A program made the position numbers and the translations under genes. A stretch of 20,198 nucleotides of DNA, taken from the NCBI GenBank assembly GCA_050013615.1, contig JBEKEX010000052.1:1-20198 (forward strand), given 5' to 3'. The notes under the pieces are model-generated. The model was not told where the DNA came from and searched no databases. It was given only the letters and a program-made list of their open reading frames with translations. This DNA is from JBEKEX01 sp050013615. GTDB taxonomy: Bacteria; Chloroflexota; Anaerolineae; Anaerolineales; Anaerolineaceae. Positions 1 through 7,617 of the stretch are shown here, piece after piece (positions within the stretch are counted from its first letter, which is position 1; each line of letters opens with the position of its first letter).

Positions 1-393
1 GACGTCAGGGGTATCTCCTGAGCGCCAATTGCTCCCCTGGCCGCGGGTATCCATCACAAAATGGGCATATCCCATGCTGGGCCACAACAACCAATCGTAC
101 GGTTTACCCCGCCCTCCGCCATAGCCGATATATTCCACCACACACGGCAGCGGCTTTACATGTTCTTTAGGGAGCAAGAACCAGCCTTTGATGGGTTGCC
201 CGCCATAACCATGATAAGTCACATCATAGGCATCGATCAGCTTCAGCCCTGTCTCTACGGGTTCGAAGGTTGCATTCAACGGGTGCTTGCGAGATTCGCT
301 CAACGTCCAAGCCCAAAACGCATCGAAATCGGCCGGTTCGGCGCGGGCCGGCTTATAGACCTGCAGCTGTTCGAGAGGAAGATCGTATAACAT
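1..393 (-). CDS. CE7-family acetyl xylan esterase / cephalosporin-C deacetylase, partial (N-terminal 131 aa)
   Basis: This is the N-terminal part of an alpha/beta-hydrolase of the AXE1 (CE7) family. These enzymes remove acetyl groups from acetylated sugars or cephalosporin C and are normally cytoplasmic oligomers. The visible sequence has the family's opening (MLYDLPLEQLQVYKP, then PADFDAFW near residues 21-28), a GYGGQPIKGWFLLP strand region, VVEYIGYGGGRG around the first core strand, and MDTRGQGSNW near the end, a typical CE7 signature. The catalytic Ser/Asp/His lie beyond the left edge. The ATG is preceded at good spacing by AAAGGAG. It is the only leftward gene in the window, divergent from the small redox-type gene, with 253 bases between them. 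Family assignment is firm; the natural substrate is not known. Confidence 0.87.
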   Translation of the reverse strand, partial: MLYDLPLEQLQVYKPARAEPADFDAFWAWTLSESRKHPLNATFEPVETGLKLIDAYDVTYHGYGGQPIKGWFLLPKEHVKPLPCVVEYIGYGGGRGKPYDWLLWPSMGYAHFVMDTRGQGSNWRSGDTPDV

Positions 394-646
394 GGGATGC
401 TCCTTTCTTTAAACCATAAGTAATAGGATTGATTCTAGCAACGAATTGGCATTTTGGATAATAGGTAACCTCGCCGAACTTTGTGTAGACAATTAATCGT
501 CCATTCCAAAAATACTTGTTTTTCGGCCGAATAAGCATTATCCTGTTAATCGTAGGATATACGGCGGGACAAACACACTCATACGCAAAAGCAAATCTGA
601 TCACAAATCGTGCCTTACATAATTTTGTAATTGAAAAGGAGTCCCC
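394..646. other. Divergent intergenic region
   Basis: This 253-base AT-rich spacer separates the leftward esterase from the rightward C_GCAxxG_C_C gene and should carry both promoters. I see only weak signals. On the minus strand a TAGAAT-like hexamer lies a few tens of bases before the esterase start. On the plus strand a CATAAT lies about 30 bases before the ATG at 647. Neither has a convincing -35. It also holds a 10-bp palindrome (TTCGGCCGAA, 522-531) and an inverted TATCCT/AGGATA pair around 540-560. No small gene is supported. Confidence 0.5.
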
Positions 647-1081
647 ATGGAACCGGAACAAAAAGCCATTCGCTACCACGATGCTGGCTGCAACTGTGCC
701 CAGGCAGTATTCGCTACCTTTGCCGATCAATTTGGGATCACGGAACCTCAAGCTTTAAAGCTCGCCGCGTCCTTTGGCGGCGGTATGGGGCGCAGCGGTG
801 AGGTTTGCGGTGCGGTCACCGGTGCCCTGATTGTGCTCGGCCTCAATTATGGCGCTTCAACGCCGACTGACCGAGAATCGAAGCTGCTGGCTTATCGAAA
901 AGCAAGCGAATTCATGGAAGAATTTCGCCGCCGGCAGGGCGAAATCCACTGCCGCGCGTTACTCGGCATGGATATTTCCACGGAGGAGGGGTGGCAGCAG
1001 GCACGCGAGACCAACCGTTTCAACATTGTCTGCACGCCTCTGATCGAAAGTGCAGTAACGATCCTTCAAGAGATGATTTGA
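647..1081 (+). CDS. C_GCAxxG_C_C family (putative redox-active) protein
   Basis: A 144-residue soluble protein matching the C_GCAxxG_C_C family, whose conserved cysteines are thought to bind a metal or serve redox chemistry. No reaction is firmly established for the family. Visible hallmarks are Cys15 and Cys17 (CNCAQAVF), the glycine-rich FGGGMGRSGEVCGAVTGA with Cys54 at residues 43-60, Cys102 (IHCRALLG) and Cys129 (NIVCTPL). Length is normal for the family. An AAAAGGAG ribosome site precedes the ATG with about 5 bases between. It is followed 130 bases later by a deoxynucleoside kinase. The family call is solid; the role is unknown. Confidence 0.85.
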   Translation: MEPEQKAIRYHDAGCNCAQAVFATFADQFGITEPQALKLAASFGGGMGRSGEVCGAVTGALIVLGLNYGASTPTDRESKLLAYRKASEFMEEFRRRQGEIHCRALLGMDISTEEGWQQARETNRFNIVCTPLIESAVTILQEMI

Positions 1082-1211
1082 GGTTTGAGATATTCAAGCT
1101 TGCGCCTACGTGTCACGCAGTATCCACCGCTTATTGTCGGCGGTCATGGCGAAATACATTGGAATGCGAGATAATTACTATTACATTATCAACTCTTGGG
1201 AGCTCAAAATT

Positions 1212-1847
1212 ATGCCAAAACGAATGATCCTGGTAGCCGGCAATATCGGATCCGGTAAAACGTCACTTACCGAACGCATCGGCGAACGCCTGGGTTGGCT
1301 GACTGCCTTCGAGTCTGTCGTGGACAACCCCTACCTAGCAGATTTCTATGCCGACATGAAGCAATGGTCTTTCCATTTGCAGGTTTTCTTCCTGGGGCAT
1401 CGCGCCCAACAGCACCTGGACATGTGGAACGACCCCCGCAGCGCCATCATCGATCGCAGCATCTATGAAGATGCATTCATCTTCGCCCGCGCCCTCAACC
1501 ATCTGGGCAACTTGAATGAGCGTGATTACGAAACCTATAAAAAAGTATTCGAACGCGTCGTCGCTACCCTCCCTCCCCCGTCCTTGCTGGTCTACCTGAG
1601 AGCACCCGTCCCGGTGCTGATGAAACGCATCCACAGCCGCGGGCGCGAAATGGAAAGCGGCATCGACGAAAGCTATCTGCAGCTTCTCGAATCCTATTAC
1701 GACGACTGGATGAAGTCTTTCGATATTTGCCCCGTTTTGACCCTGCGGACGGACGACCTGGATTTCGTTCACAAACCCAAGCATCTCGATACAGTCGTGG
1801 AAAAGATCCAGCAGCGGCTTGCCGGTAAAGAAGAGATCGTTTTTTAA
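1212..1847 (+). CDS. Deoxynucleoside kinase (dGK/dAK-like)
   Basis: A 211-residue enzyme of the deoxynucleoside kinase family (deoxyadenosine/deoxyguanosine kinase type), which phosphorylates salvaged deoxynucleosides with NTP in the cytoplasm. Visible motifs: P-loop GNIGSGKTS (residues 10-18), the likely catalytic acid in FESV (E34), DRSIYEDAFIFA (81-92) with the family's DRS, and an Arg-rich LID, HSRGREME (141-148). A longer reading frame starts at 1110, but its first 34 codons look non-coding. The ATG at 1212 puts the P-loop at the usual distance from the N-terminus and has GGGAG upstream. A weak promoter-like pair (TTGGAA at 1159, TACATT at 1182, 17-bp spacer) sits just upstream. Purine versus pyrimidine preference cannot be read safely. 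Confidence 0.88.
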   Translation: MPKRMILVAGNIGSGKTSLTERIGERLGWLTAFESVVDNPYLADFYADMKQWSFHLQVFFLGHRAQQHLDMWNDPRSAIIDRSIYEDAFIFARALNHLGNLNERDYETYKKVFERVVATLPPPSLLVYLRAPVPVLMKRIHSRGREMESGIDESYLQLLESYYDDWMKSFDICPVLTLRTDDLDFVHKPKHLDTVVEKIQQRLAGKEEIVF

Positions 1848-1869
1848 GCTTAAAAAGCGGTTTATCGCC

Positions 1870-1896
1870 GCAACCTTTTACCTACTGCCTGCGTAT
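1870..1896 (+). promoter_or_regulatory. Candidate ECF-sigma promoter upstream of the sigma gene
   Basis: A -35-like GCAACCTTTT (1870-1879) and a -10-like CGTAT (1892-1896) are separated by 17 bases, counting from the AAC. This resembles the GAAC / CGTA architecture used by many ECF sigma factors. A sigma-70 reading (TATATT at 1894) would lack a usable -35. Position 32 bases before the sigma start suggests autoregulation. This is a single-site match, so it is a hypothesis. Confidence 0.45.
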
Positions 1897-1927
1897 ATTG
1901 AGTGAAAGCAAATTACAGGAGTTATGA

Positions 1928-2518
1928 GTGAGCTTCGCTGAAACCGACTGGCTGCGCCAGGCTCAACATCACGATGAAGAAGCATTCACCCATCTGGTGG
2001 AAACCTATCAGACGCCGGTGTATAACTTATGCTATCGCATGTTGGGAAATGCGCAGGAAGCGGAAGATGCCGCCCAGGAAACTTTCTGGCGTGCTTATCA
2101 AGCCATCAACCGCTACGACCCCAACCGGCCCTTCGGCACCTGGTTGCTGTCCATCGCCGCCCATTATTGCATCGATCAGCAACGCCGTAAGCGAGTGCCC
2201 ACTCTGGATGTCGATCTGATGACAGATATGGATGCACCTGACCCCGCCCCTCAACCCGAAAAGGTGCTCGGCCAGCAACAAGAAAAAGAAGTGATTGCCC
2301 GCGTGCTCGATAACCTCAGCGAGCAGGATCGGGCGATCATCATCCTGCGCTACTGGCAGGAGTATTCGGAAGAAGAAATTGGTCAGGCATTGTCCCTTTC
2401 TGTCAGCGCTGTCAAAAGTCGCCTTCATCGTGCCCGACGGCAATTGGCCCAGCTCTGGCTGGACTCACCCCAACAGGTCGCTTTAGAAAGGAATCATCAT
2501 GAATCACCAGCCTTTTGA
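1928..2518 (+). CDS. ECF-family RNA polymerase sigma factor
   Basis: A 196-residue ECF (group 4) sigma factor that directs RNA polymerase to alternative promoters. Region 2 spans about residues 20-90, with YRMLGNAQEAEDAAQETFWRAY and the FGTWLLSIAAHYCIDQQRRKR block (69-89). Region 4 spans about 122-174 (LSEQDRAIIILRYWQEYSEEEIGQAL, then SVSAVKSRLHRARRQL), the helix-turn-helix that reads the -35. The start is GTG at 1928, six bases after AGGAG. A nearby ATG at 1924 gives only five codons. Its 3' end overlaps the anti-sigma gene by 20 bases, so the two are co-translated. An ECF-style promoter motif lies upstream. The signal sensed is unknown. Confidence 0.93.
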   Translation: MSFAETDWLRQAQHHDEEAFTHLVETYQTPVYNLCYRMLGNAQEAEDAAQETFWRAYQAINRYDPNRPFGTWLLSIAAHYCIDQQRRKRVPTLDVDLMTDMDAPDPAPQPEKVLGQQQEKEVIARVLDNLSEQDRAIIILRYWQEYSEEEIGQALSLSVSAVKSRLHRARRQLAQLWLDSPQQVALERNHHESPAF

Positions 2519-3047
2519 AACCTGGATGTTCGAGATGGATCAACTCGAACCCACACAGGCCGCGGCGCTCAATGCCCATCTGGCTGAATGCGCCGAATGC
2601 CGGCGCCTGGTGGAATCCTGGCAGGCAGTTGAGCATCAACTGAAAACGGCACGTCCCATCAGTCCGGCGCCCGGTTTTACGGCCCGCTGGCAGGCCGACC
2701 TGCCCATCCGCCAGCAGCGTGAGCAGTTACAACAAGCCCGGCAATGGCTGTGGGGTTTAGGTAGTGCCTCCCTGGTCATGGCCTTCGCGCTGGTCGTTTA
2801 TTTGCTGACAACACAATCACCGGTCACGATGTTTGTGAACCTGGTGGAATTTATTAATGGTGCGGCTATCTTCCTGGCACAGACCCAAAGCATCCTCAAA
2901 ATCATCTCGGACATCATACCTTCAGCGGTCTGGATCATCCTGGGGGTTGTCCTGCTCGTAGGATTGGTAGGGGCCAATCTTATATGGATAACGCCCAAGG
3001 TGCGTGACAGGAATAAAGGAGTTTCAAGAAATGAAAACTTTGCATAG
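2499..3047 (+). CDS. Membrane-anchored zinc-finger anti-sigma factor
   Basis: A 182-residue anti-sigma factor that probably holds the upstream ECF sigma factor at the membrane. Residues 1-40 contain the zinc anti-sigma signature H27-x3-C31-x2-C34 (AHLAECAEC). Residues 70-85 are Gln/Arg-rich, and there are two hydrophobic membrane spans at about 87-108 and 142-167. The segment between the spans (about 110-140) is moderately hydrophobic, with no obvious sensor domain. It starts inside the sigma gene (20-base overlap) with AAAGGA upstream, and ends 17 bases inside the next gene. This places all three in one operon. The trigger that releases sigma cannot be read from the sequence. Confidence 0.88.
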   Translation: MNHQPFETWMFEMDQLEPTQAAALNAHLAECAECRRLVESWQAVEHQLKTARPISPAPGFTARWQADLPIRQQREQLQQARQWLWGLGSASLVMAFALVVYLLTTQSPVTMFVNLVEFINGAAIFLAQTQSILKIISDIIPSAVWIILGVVLLVGLVGANLIWITPKVRDRNKGVSRNENFA

Positions 3048-4203
3048 GACTCTCATCTTTGTTGTGTTATTAATGGTATGTTTGGCCCTTCCGGTTACGG
3101 CTTGGGCCCAATCCCAATCCGGACAAATCATAAGCGGTGATCAATTTATTATCGGTCACTCGTTCACCTTGAACGCCGGCGAAACACTGAACGGTAATTT
3201 AGTGGTGGTCGGCGGAGACGCCGAGATCGCGGCTGGTTCCACAATTAATGGTGATGTAGTCTTCGTAGGTGCCACAGCCAGCGTCGGCGGCACGATCACC
3301 GGCAACGTCGTCTGCATCGGTGGGAGTGATACGTTCACAGACTCGTCCCTGATCGACGGCAATCTGACCGCCGTCGGCGGCAGCCAAACCATCTCACCCA
3401 AAGCGACGGTCTTGGGAACACGCAGCCTTAATGGGCCGGTCAATTACCAGGTGAACCTCAATCCAACGCCGAGTGGCGGGTCTTTCATGAATTTTCTGTT
3501 CAACCCCATCAGCCAGGTGCTCTGGAACGTGTTCTACGTGCTTGCCATGACCGCCCTGGCTGCGCTGGTGGCATTGCTGTTCCCTCGTCCCACCGTGCGG
3601 GTGGCCGACGGCGTGGCTGCCCAACCGCTGATCGCTATGGCTGTCGGTCTACTGGCCTTACCGGTCTATCTCGTGGTCTTCTTCGTCCTGTGCATCACCA
3701 TCATCCTGATCCCGGTGGCGTTGATCTCTTTCCCAATACTACTCGTCGCTTCTGTCTTCGGCTGGATCGGCGTAGGATATGAAATCGGCCGCCGCCTGGC
3801 AACCGCTTCCCACCAACAATGGGCAGAGCCGCTCACAGCCGGGATTGGCACCCTGGTGTTGGGTGTGGTCACTGCCGCCATTGGCTGGATCCCCTGCCTG
3901 GGGTGGCTCATCGATCTGTTCATCGGTCTGTTAGGCCTGGGCGCCATCGTGATCAGCCGCTTCGGCACTTACCCAGGCGGCCCAATGGCCCCCGCTTTCG
4001 TAAGAGCACCGGTAGCACCTCCAACATCGCCCGCACCGCCGGCCGGACCTTCTGCAGGGGCTTTCTATACGCCTGAACCACCAGTACCTGCGGCATCTTC
4101 GACACCGCAGGTGCCGCCAGTTCCTCCAGCGCCATCGTCTCCTGCTGCTCCGGAAAGTGTGCCGGAAGTCAAGCCGAAGCGCAAAACGACCAAGGCCGAA
4201 TAA
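3031..4203 (+). CDS. Exported bactofilin-like repeat protein with multi-span membrane domain
   Basis: A 390-residue envelope protein. It begins with a signal peptide (MKTLHRTLIF..., probable cleavage after AWA near residue 26). Residues about 35-135 form short repeats with VVGGD, NGDVVFVG, TGNVVCIGG and DGNLTAVGG, spaced like the beta-helix turns of bactofilin / polymer-forming domains. Several hydrophobic spans follow (about 165-315, including LIAMAVGLLALPVYLVVFFV), then a Pro/Ala-rich tail ending in KPKRKTTKAE. The ATG at 3031 has AAAGGAG nine bases upstream and is preferred over a GTG at 3004, which would put nine extra residues before the signal peptide. Being third in the sigma/anti-sigma operon suggests a membrane-stress effector. 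Function is inferred, not known. Confidence 0.75.
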   Translation: MKTLHRTLIFVVLLMVCLALPVTAWAQSQSGQIISGDQFIIGHSFTLNAGETLNGNLVVVGGDAEIAAGSTINGDVVFVGATASVGGTITGNVVCIGGSDTFTDSSLIDGNLTAVGGSQTISPKATVLGTRSLNGPVNYQVNLNPTPSGGSFMNFLFNPISQVLWNVFYVLAMTALAALVALLFPRPTVRVADGVAAQPLIAMAVGLLALPVYLVVFFVLCITIILIPVALISFPILLVASVFGWIGVGYEIGRRLATASHQQWAEPLTAGIGTLVLGVVTAAIGWIPCLGWLIDLFIGLLGLGAIVISRFGTYPGGPMAPAFVRAPVAPPTSPAPPAGPSAGAFYTPEPPVPAASSTPQVPPVPPAPSSPAAPESVPEVKPKRKTTKAE

Positions 4204-4233
4204 CCGCTTCCAAGTCATTTGTTCTTCCAAATA

Positions 4234-4270
4234 ATCAATCGAGTGCCATATGAACACTCGATTGATCTTT
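4234..4270 (+). terminator. Rho-independent terminator after the sigma operon
   Basis: A perfect 12-bp inverted repeat (ATCAATCGAGTG / CACTCGATTGAT) with a 9-base loop ends at 4266 and is followed by CTTTAAAT. The stem is long but AT-rich and the T-run is short, so termination may be partial. Confidence 0.6.
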
Positions 4271-4284
4271 AAATCGACGCCTCC

Positions 4285-4313
4285 TTGCCTGAAAGCCAAA
4301 TCAGGTCTAAGAT
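4285..4313 (+). promoter_or_regulatory. Candidate promoter for a leaderless C45-peptidase transcript
   Basis: TTGCCT (4285-4290) and TAAGAT (4308-4313) are separated by exactly 17 bases. Each matches four of six consensus positions. The ATG at 4321 comes 7 bases after the -10, where transcription would normally begin, and no Shine-Dalgarno precedes it. A leaderless mRNA is therefore plausible. Confidence 0.35.
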
Positions 4314-4320
4314 TAAGCCC

Positions 4321-5421
4321 ATGTTAGCCCAAGAAACGAAAATTTATCCCAATCCCCTCCCGATGGTCAAGGTCTACGGCAGCCATCGCGAGATGGGCCG
4401 TCAAATCGGGGAAACATTCCCCAGTCAAATCAAGCACAGCATCGATGACGCCAAAGCGCTCATCGATTCAACCTACGAGACGCTGCAGCTCACCTGGGAA
4501 AGCGCCAATATCCAGGCTCGCAAATACCTGCCCTTCGCCCAGGAACGTTATCCTCAATATGTCGATGAGATTCTCGGCATGGCTGAAGGCGCAGGTGTCT
4601 CTTTTGACGACCTGGTGGCGCTGAACGCCATGGAAGCTGTGACCATGGACGCCCTGCATCTGACCAAATGCACCAGCATGGCAGTAGACGAGAAGCATAC
4701 TGCCAATGGACACGTGTTGATTGCCCACAACGAGGATTGGCTGCCTGAAGACGAACCGGACGTCTTTATGGTGCACGCCAAACCGGATGACGAACCCGCC
4801 TGGCTGGCCATGACTTATGGCGGCCTGCTCCCCAACATCGGCCTCAACGCAGCCGGCATCGGCCAATGCTGCGATTCGGTCTATCCCTCCGACAGCCGCA
4901 TCGGTATCCCCCGCATCCTTGCCTCACGGGCTGTGCTGGGTGCCCGCACAATTGCGGAGGCCATGCGGCACATGCTGATACCTCTCCGTGCTGCCGGTTA
5001 TAACCATTTGCTTGCACATGAAAGCGGCGAACTGTACAACGTGGAGGTTTCGGCGCGCCGTTTCGCCGTCTTGTACGCGGAAGACGGTTATATCGCCCAC
5101 ACCAACCATTATCAGGATTTCCAGATGCAGACGGTGGAACATGAGCCGGATGAACTGATCAGCACGCGCGTCCGTTACCACCGGGCCATGCGGCTGCTGC
5201 GTCAGACTGATAAACACACCCCTCAAACCTTGGAAGTCATTTTGCGCGACCACGTCAACTTTCCTGATTCGATCTGCAACCACGCCATGAACGAAATAGA
5301 CCCCATGGATCGTGAGAAAACCATCACGAGCCTGATCATGGACCTGACCGACAGGCAAATCTCTGCCACTTGGGGCAGTCCCTGCAAGAATGACTACCAT
5401 GTCTACCAACTCGAAGGCTAG
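4321..5421 (+). CDS. C45-family peptidase / acyl-CoA:6-APA acyltransferase-like Ntn hydrolase
   Basis: A 366-residue protein of the C45 (acyl-coenzyme A:6-aminopenicillanic acid acyltransferase) family. Known members are N-terminal nucleophile amidohydrolases that activate by self-cleavage before a Cys. The predicted nucleophile is Cys117 in LTKCTSMAV, followed by the family's NGHVLIAHNEDW (129-140). The N-terminal MVKVYGSHREMGRQIGE (15-31) is also typical. The residue before Cys117 is Lys rather than the Gly known in fungal IAT. The ATG at 4321 is chosen; a TTG at 4285 would add twelve residues and coincides with the candidate -35. No signal peptide is seen. It stands alone between two terminators. 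Many bacterial members have unknown amide substrates, so penicillin chemistry should not be assumed. Confidence 0.82.
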   Translation: MLAQETKIYPNPLPMVKVYGSHREMGRQIGETFPSQIKHSIDDAKALIDSTYETLQLTWESANIQARKYLPFAQERYPQYVDEILGMAEGAGVSFDDLVALNAMEAVTMDALHLTKCTSMAVDEKHTANGHVLIAHNEDWLPEDEPDVFMVHAKPDDEPAWLAMTYGGLLPNIGLNAAGIGQCCDSVYPSDSRIGIPRILASRAVLGARTIAEAMRHMLIPLRAAGYNHLLAHESGELYNVEVSARRFAVLYAEDGYIAHTNHYQDFQMQTVEHEPDELISTRVRYHRAMRLLRQTDKHTPQTLEVILRDHVNFPDSICNHAMNEIDPMDREKTITSLIMDLTDRQISATWGSPCKNDYHVYQLEG

Positions 5422-5428
5422 ATCATTC

Positions 5429-5463
5429 CAGGCCGGGTCGAAAAAGCCCGGCCTGATCTTTTT
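5429..5463 (+). terminator. Rho-independent terminator after the C45 gene
   Basis: A perfect GC-rich 9-bp stem (CAGGCCGGG / CCCGGCCTG) with a 9-base A-rich loop is followed by ATCTTTTT. It starts 8 bases after the stop codon. A classic intrinsic terminator. Confidence 0.85.
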
Positions 5464-5483
5464 CACAATCATTAGCAAAACGT

Positions 5484-5489
5484 TATAAT
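5484..5489 (+). promoter_or_regulatory. Perfect -10 hexamer (TATAAT) before the bi-domain oxidoreductase
   Basis: An exact TATAAT lies about 75 bases before the start codon and just after the preceding terminator, where a promoter is expected. The base block 17 upstream (TTTCAC, 5461-5466) is a poor -35, so only the -10 is supported. Confidence 0.4.
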
Positions 5490-5564
5490 TAAATCAACGT
5501 AACTGGCCTCAGTTGGAAGCTCAAACAGAAGCTTTAGTAAAAAATCCTGATAAAAGGATACCGG

Positions 5565-7616
5565 ATGAAACAATTGCTGCAAAACATGCGCGATGGTAAA
5601 ACCCAGGTGGTGGAAGTCCCGGTCCCGCAAGTCCACCCTGCTACCGCCCTGGTCAGGGTCTCTGCCTCGCTGGTATCAGCCGGCACCGAGCGAATGCTGG
5701 TCGAATTTGCCGAGAAAAGCCTGTTGGGCAAAGTCCAGGCACGGCCTGACCTGGCACGGCAAGTGATCGACAAAGCGCGCCGCGAGGGCATCCTCACCAG
5801 TCTCGAATCCGCCTTCAACCGCCTGGATCAACCCATGGCGTTGGGTTATTCCTGCGCCGGCGCCATCGAAGCGGTCGGTGAAGGCCTTAAAGATTTCAAA
5901 GTCGGTGACCGCGTGGCTTGTGCCGGCAGTCATGCCGTGCACGCCGAGTACGTGCTGGTATCTCAAAACCTGTTGGCGCACGTCCCCGAAACAGTCAGTT
6001 TCGAGGAAGCTGCTTTCTCGACCCTGGGTGCCATCGGCATGGAAGGCTTTCGGCTGGCGCAGCCGCAAGTGGGCGACAAGATCGCCATCATCGGGTTGGG
6101 GCTGTTGGGACTGTTAACCACTAAGATCGCCCTGGCGGCCGGTTGCCAGGTCTTCGGCATCGACGTTAACTCAGAGCGTGTGGCGCTGGGCGCCAAAGCC
6201 GGCGCAGTCACCGCATCCCGCAGCGACGCAGAATCGGCGGGCATGGCATTCACCCACAATCGCGGCTTCGACGCGGTGATCATCTGCGCCGATACCCCCA
6301 CCGACGATACGGTAATGCTCGCCGGGCAGTTGGCGCGCGACCACGGCCACGTTATTTCCACGGGTGTGGTGGGATTGAATCTGCCGCGCAAGCTCTATTT
6401 CGAAAAGGAATTGTTCTTTCAGGTGTCCCGTTCGTCAGGCGCAGGCCGGTATGACGACCTTTACGAAGAGAAAGGCATCGATTATCCCTATGGGCTGGTG
6501 CGCTGGACAGAGGGACGCAACCTGCAGGCCTTTGTGGATTTGATGGGCAGCGGCAAGGTGGACGTCCGCCCCTTGATCAGTCACCGTTTCAAGATCGACG
6601 ATGCGGCGCAAGCCTACGAACTGATCACGGGCAAAGGCGAAGAGCCCTTCCTGGGGGTGCTGCTCACATACCCATCAGAAACAGCCGGCGAAAAAGTCAC
6701 GCTGGTGCCCAACCCCGCCACATCGCGCCAGCCGCTCACGAGCCAGCCTGGTCTGGGCGTGTTGGGAGCGGGCAATTACGCGTCGGCCAGCTTTCTACCC
6801 AACATCGCCAAAGTGGGTGGCGTCACCCGCATGGGGATCGTTTCTGCGTCGGGTGCCAGTGCCCGCCATGCTGCCCAGAAATATGGCTTTGCCTATGCCA
6901 GTTCATCCGCCGAGGATCTTCTAAAAGACCCCAAGGTCGATATCATCGCCGTCCTGACCCGCCACAACCAGCATGCGCAACAGGTCGTGGACGCTTTGCA
7001 GCGCGGCAAGCATGTATTCTGCGAAAAGCCGCTGGCGCTGAACGAAGACCAGTTGAAGTTGATCGCCGATGCGCTGCAGGCAGACCAGTCGCCGTTGCTG
7101 ATGGTGGGATTCAACCGCCGCTTCGCTCCATCCGTCGTCCAACTCCGCCAGTTCCTCTCCGCACGCAATGAACCCCTGGTGGCGCATTACCGTGTCAATG
7201 CCGGTTATTTACCCTTGAATCATTGGAACCAAGACCCGGCGGTGGGCGGTGGGCGTATCATCGGTGAAGGCTGCCACTTCGTGGATGTGCTCACCTACCT
7301 GGTGGGGGCCGATTATCTGGCCAACGGCGACAAGAGTTTCCCGAAGGAATATCTGAACATTTTTTGCGGCGGCAAGGTGGCCGTGCTGGACGATTACCGC
7401 CGCCTGGAACTCACCTCCCACGGCAGCCGTAAAACGTTCGTCAACCGCTGGCGGCAGGATAAAGGCCACCGTGCTGCTTTGGAAGCCTTCATTGCTGCGG
7501 TGCGCACCGGCGGCCAGCCGCCCATCCCCTACGCCGACATCTGGGGCGTGACGCGGACGACCTTCGCCATTATGGAAGCCCTGCGCACAGGTGCTCCGGT
7601 CAAATTGCAAGGATAA
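5565..7616 (+). CDS. Bi-domain oxidoreductase (MDR dehydrogenase fused to Gfo/Idh/MocA)
   Basis: A 683-residue fusion of two NAD(P)-dependent dehydrogenase modules. Residues 1-370 are a medium-chain (zinc alcohol dehydrogenase-like) domain with VGDRVACAG (113-121) and a Rossmann motif IIGLGLLG (175-182). The usual catalytic-zinc Cys is missing: VSAGTE (37-42) occupies the place of the family's CGTD-type motif. Residues 395-683 are a Gfo/Idh/MocA domain with VLGAGNYA (399-406) and the EKP motif in FCEKPLAL (485-492). Such fusions are known beside heparinase II/III-like proteins in surface polysaccharide clusters, as here, but their sugar substrate is not established. The ATG has AAAGGA upstream. 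The downstream gene begins one base after the stop, so the two are coupled. Confidence 0.88.
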   Translation: MKQLLQNMRDGKTQVVEVPVPQVHPATALVRVSASLVSAGTERMLVEFAEKSLLGKVQARPDLARQVIDKARREGILTSLESAFNRLDQPMALGYSCAGAIEAVGEGLKDFKVGDRVACAGSHAVHAEYVLVSQNLLAHVPETVSFEEAAFSTLGAIGMEGFRLAQPQVGDKIAIIGLGLLGLLTTKIALAAGCQVFGIDVNSERVALGAKAGAVTASRSDAESAGMAFTHNRGFDAVIICADTPTDDTVMLAGQLARDHGHVISTGVVGLNLPRKLYFEKELFFQVSRSSGAGRYDDLYEEKGIDYPYGLVRWTEGRNLQAFVDLMGSGKVDVRPLISHRFKIDDAAQAYELITGKGEEPFLGVLLTYPSETAGEKVTLVPNPATSRQPLTSQPGLGVLGAGNYASASFLPNIAKVGGVTRMGIVSASGASARHAAQKYGFAYASSSAEDLLKDPKVDIIAVLTRHNQHAQQVVDALQRGKHVFCEKPLALNEDQLKLIADALQADQSPLLMVGFNRRFAPSVVQLRQFLSARNEPLVAHYRVNAGYLPLNHWNQDPAVGGGRIIGEGCHFVDVLTYLVGADYLANGDKSFPKEYLNIFCGGKVAVLDDYRRLELTSHGSRKTFVNRWRQDKGHRAALEAFIAAVRTGGQPPIPYADIWGVTRTTFAIMEALRTGAPVKLQG

Positions 7617-7617
7617 C

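Noticed and set aside
61..390. Plus-strand open frame over the left-end esterase
   Set aside because: The minus strand encodes a recognisable CE7 esterase with a ribosome site, and the plus frame has no family resemblance.
522..531. TTCGGCCGAA palindrome as a regulator operator
   Set aside because: A single short palindrome with no second copy and no mapped promoter nearby. Too little to call an operator.
1841..1856. Perfect 16-base palindrome TTTTTAAGCTTAAAAA at the deoxynucleoside kinase stop codon
   Set aside because: AT-only apart from the central GC, with no following T-run, so it is a weak terminator candidate. It could arise by chance from the stop-codon context.
5462..5490. TTCACA / TTAGCA / TTATAA hexamers resembling a second Pho box before the oxidoreductase
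   Set aside because: The spacing is 10 and 11 bases with poor hexamers, it overlaps the terminator T-run, and the genes are not phosphate-related.
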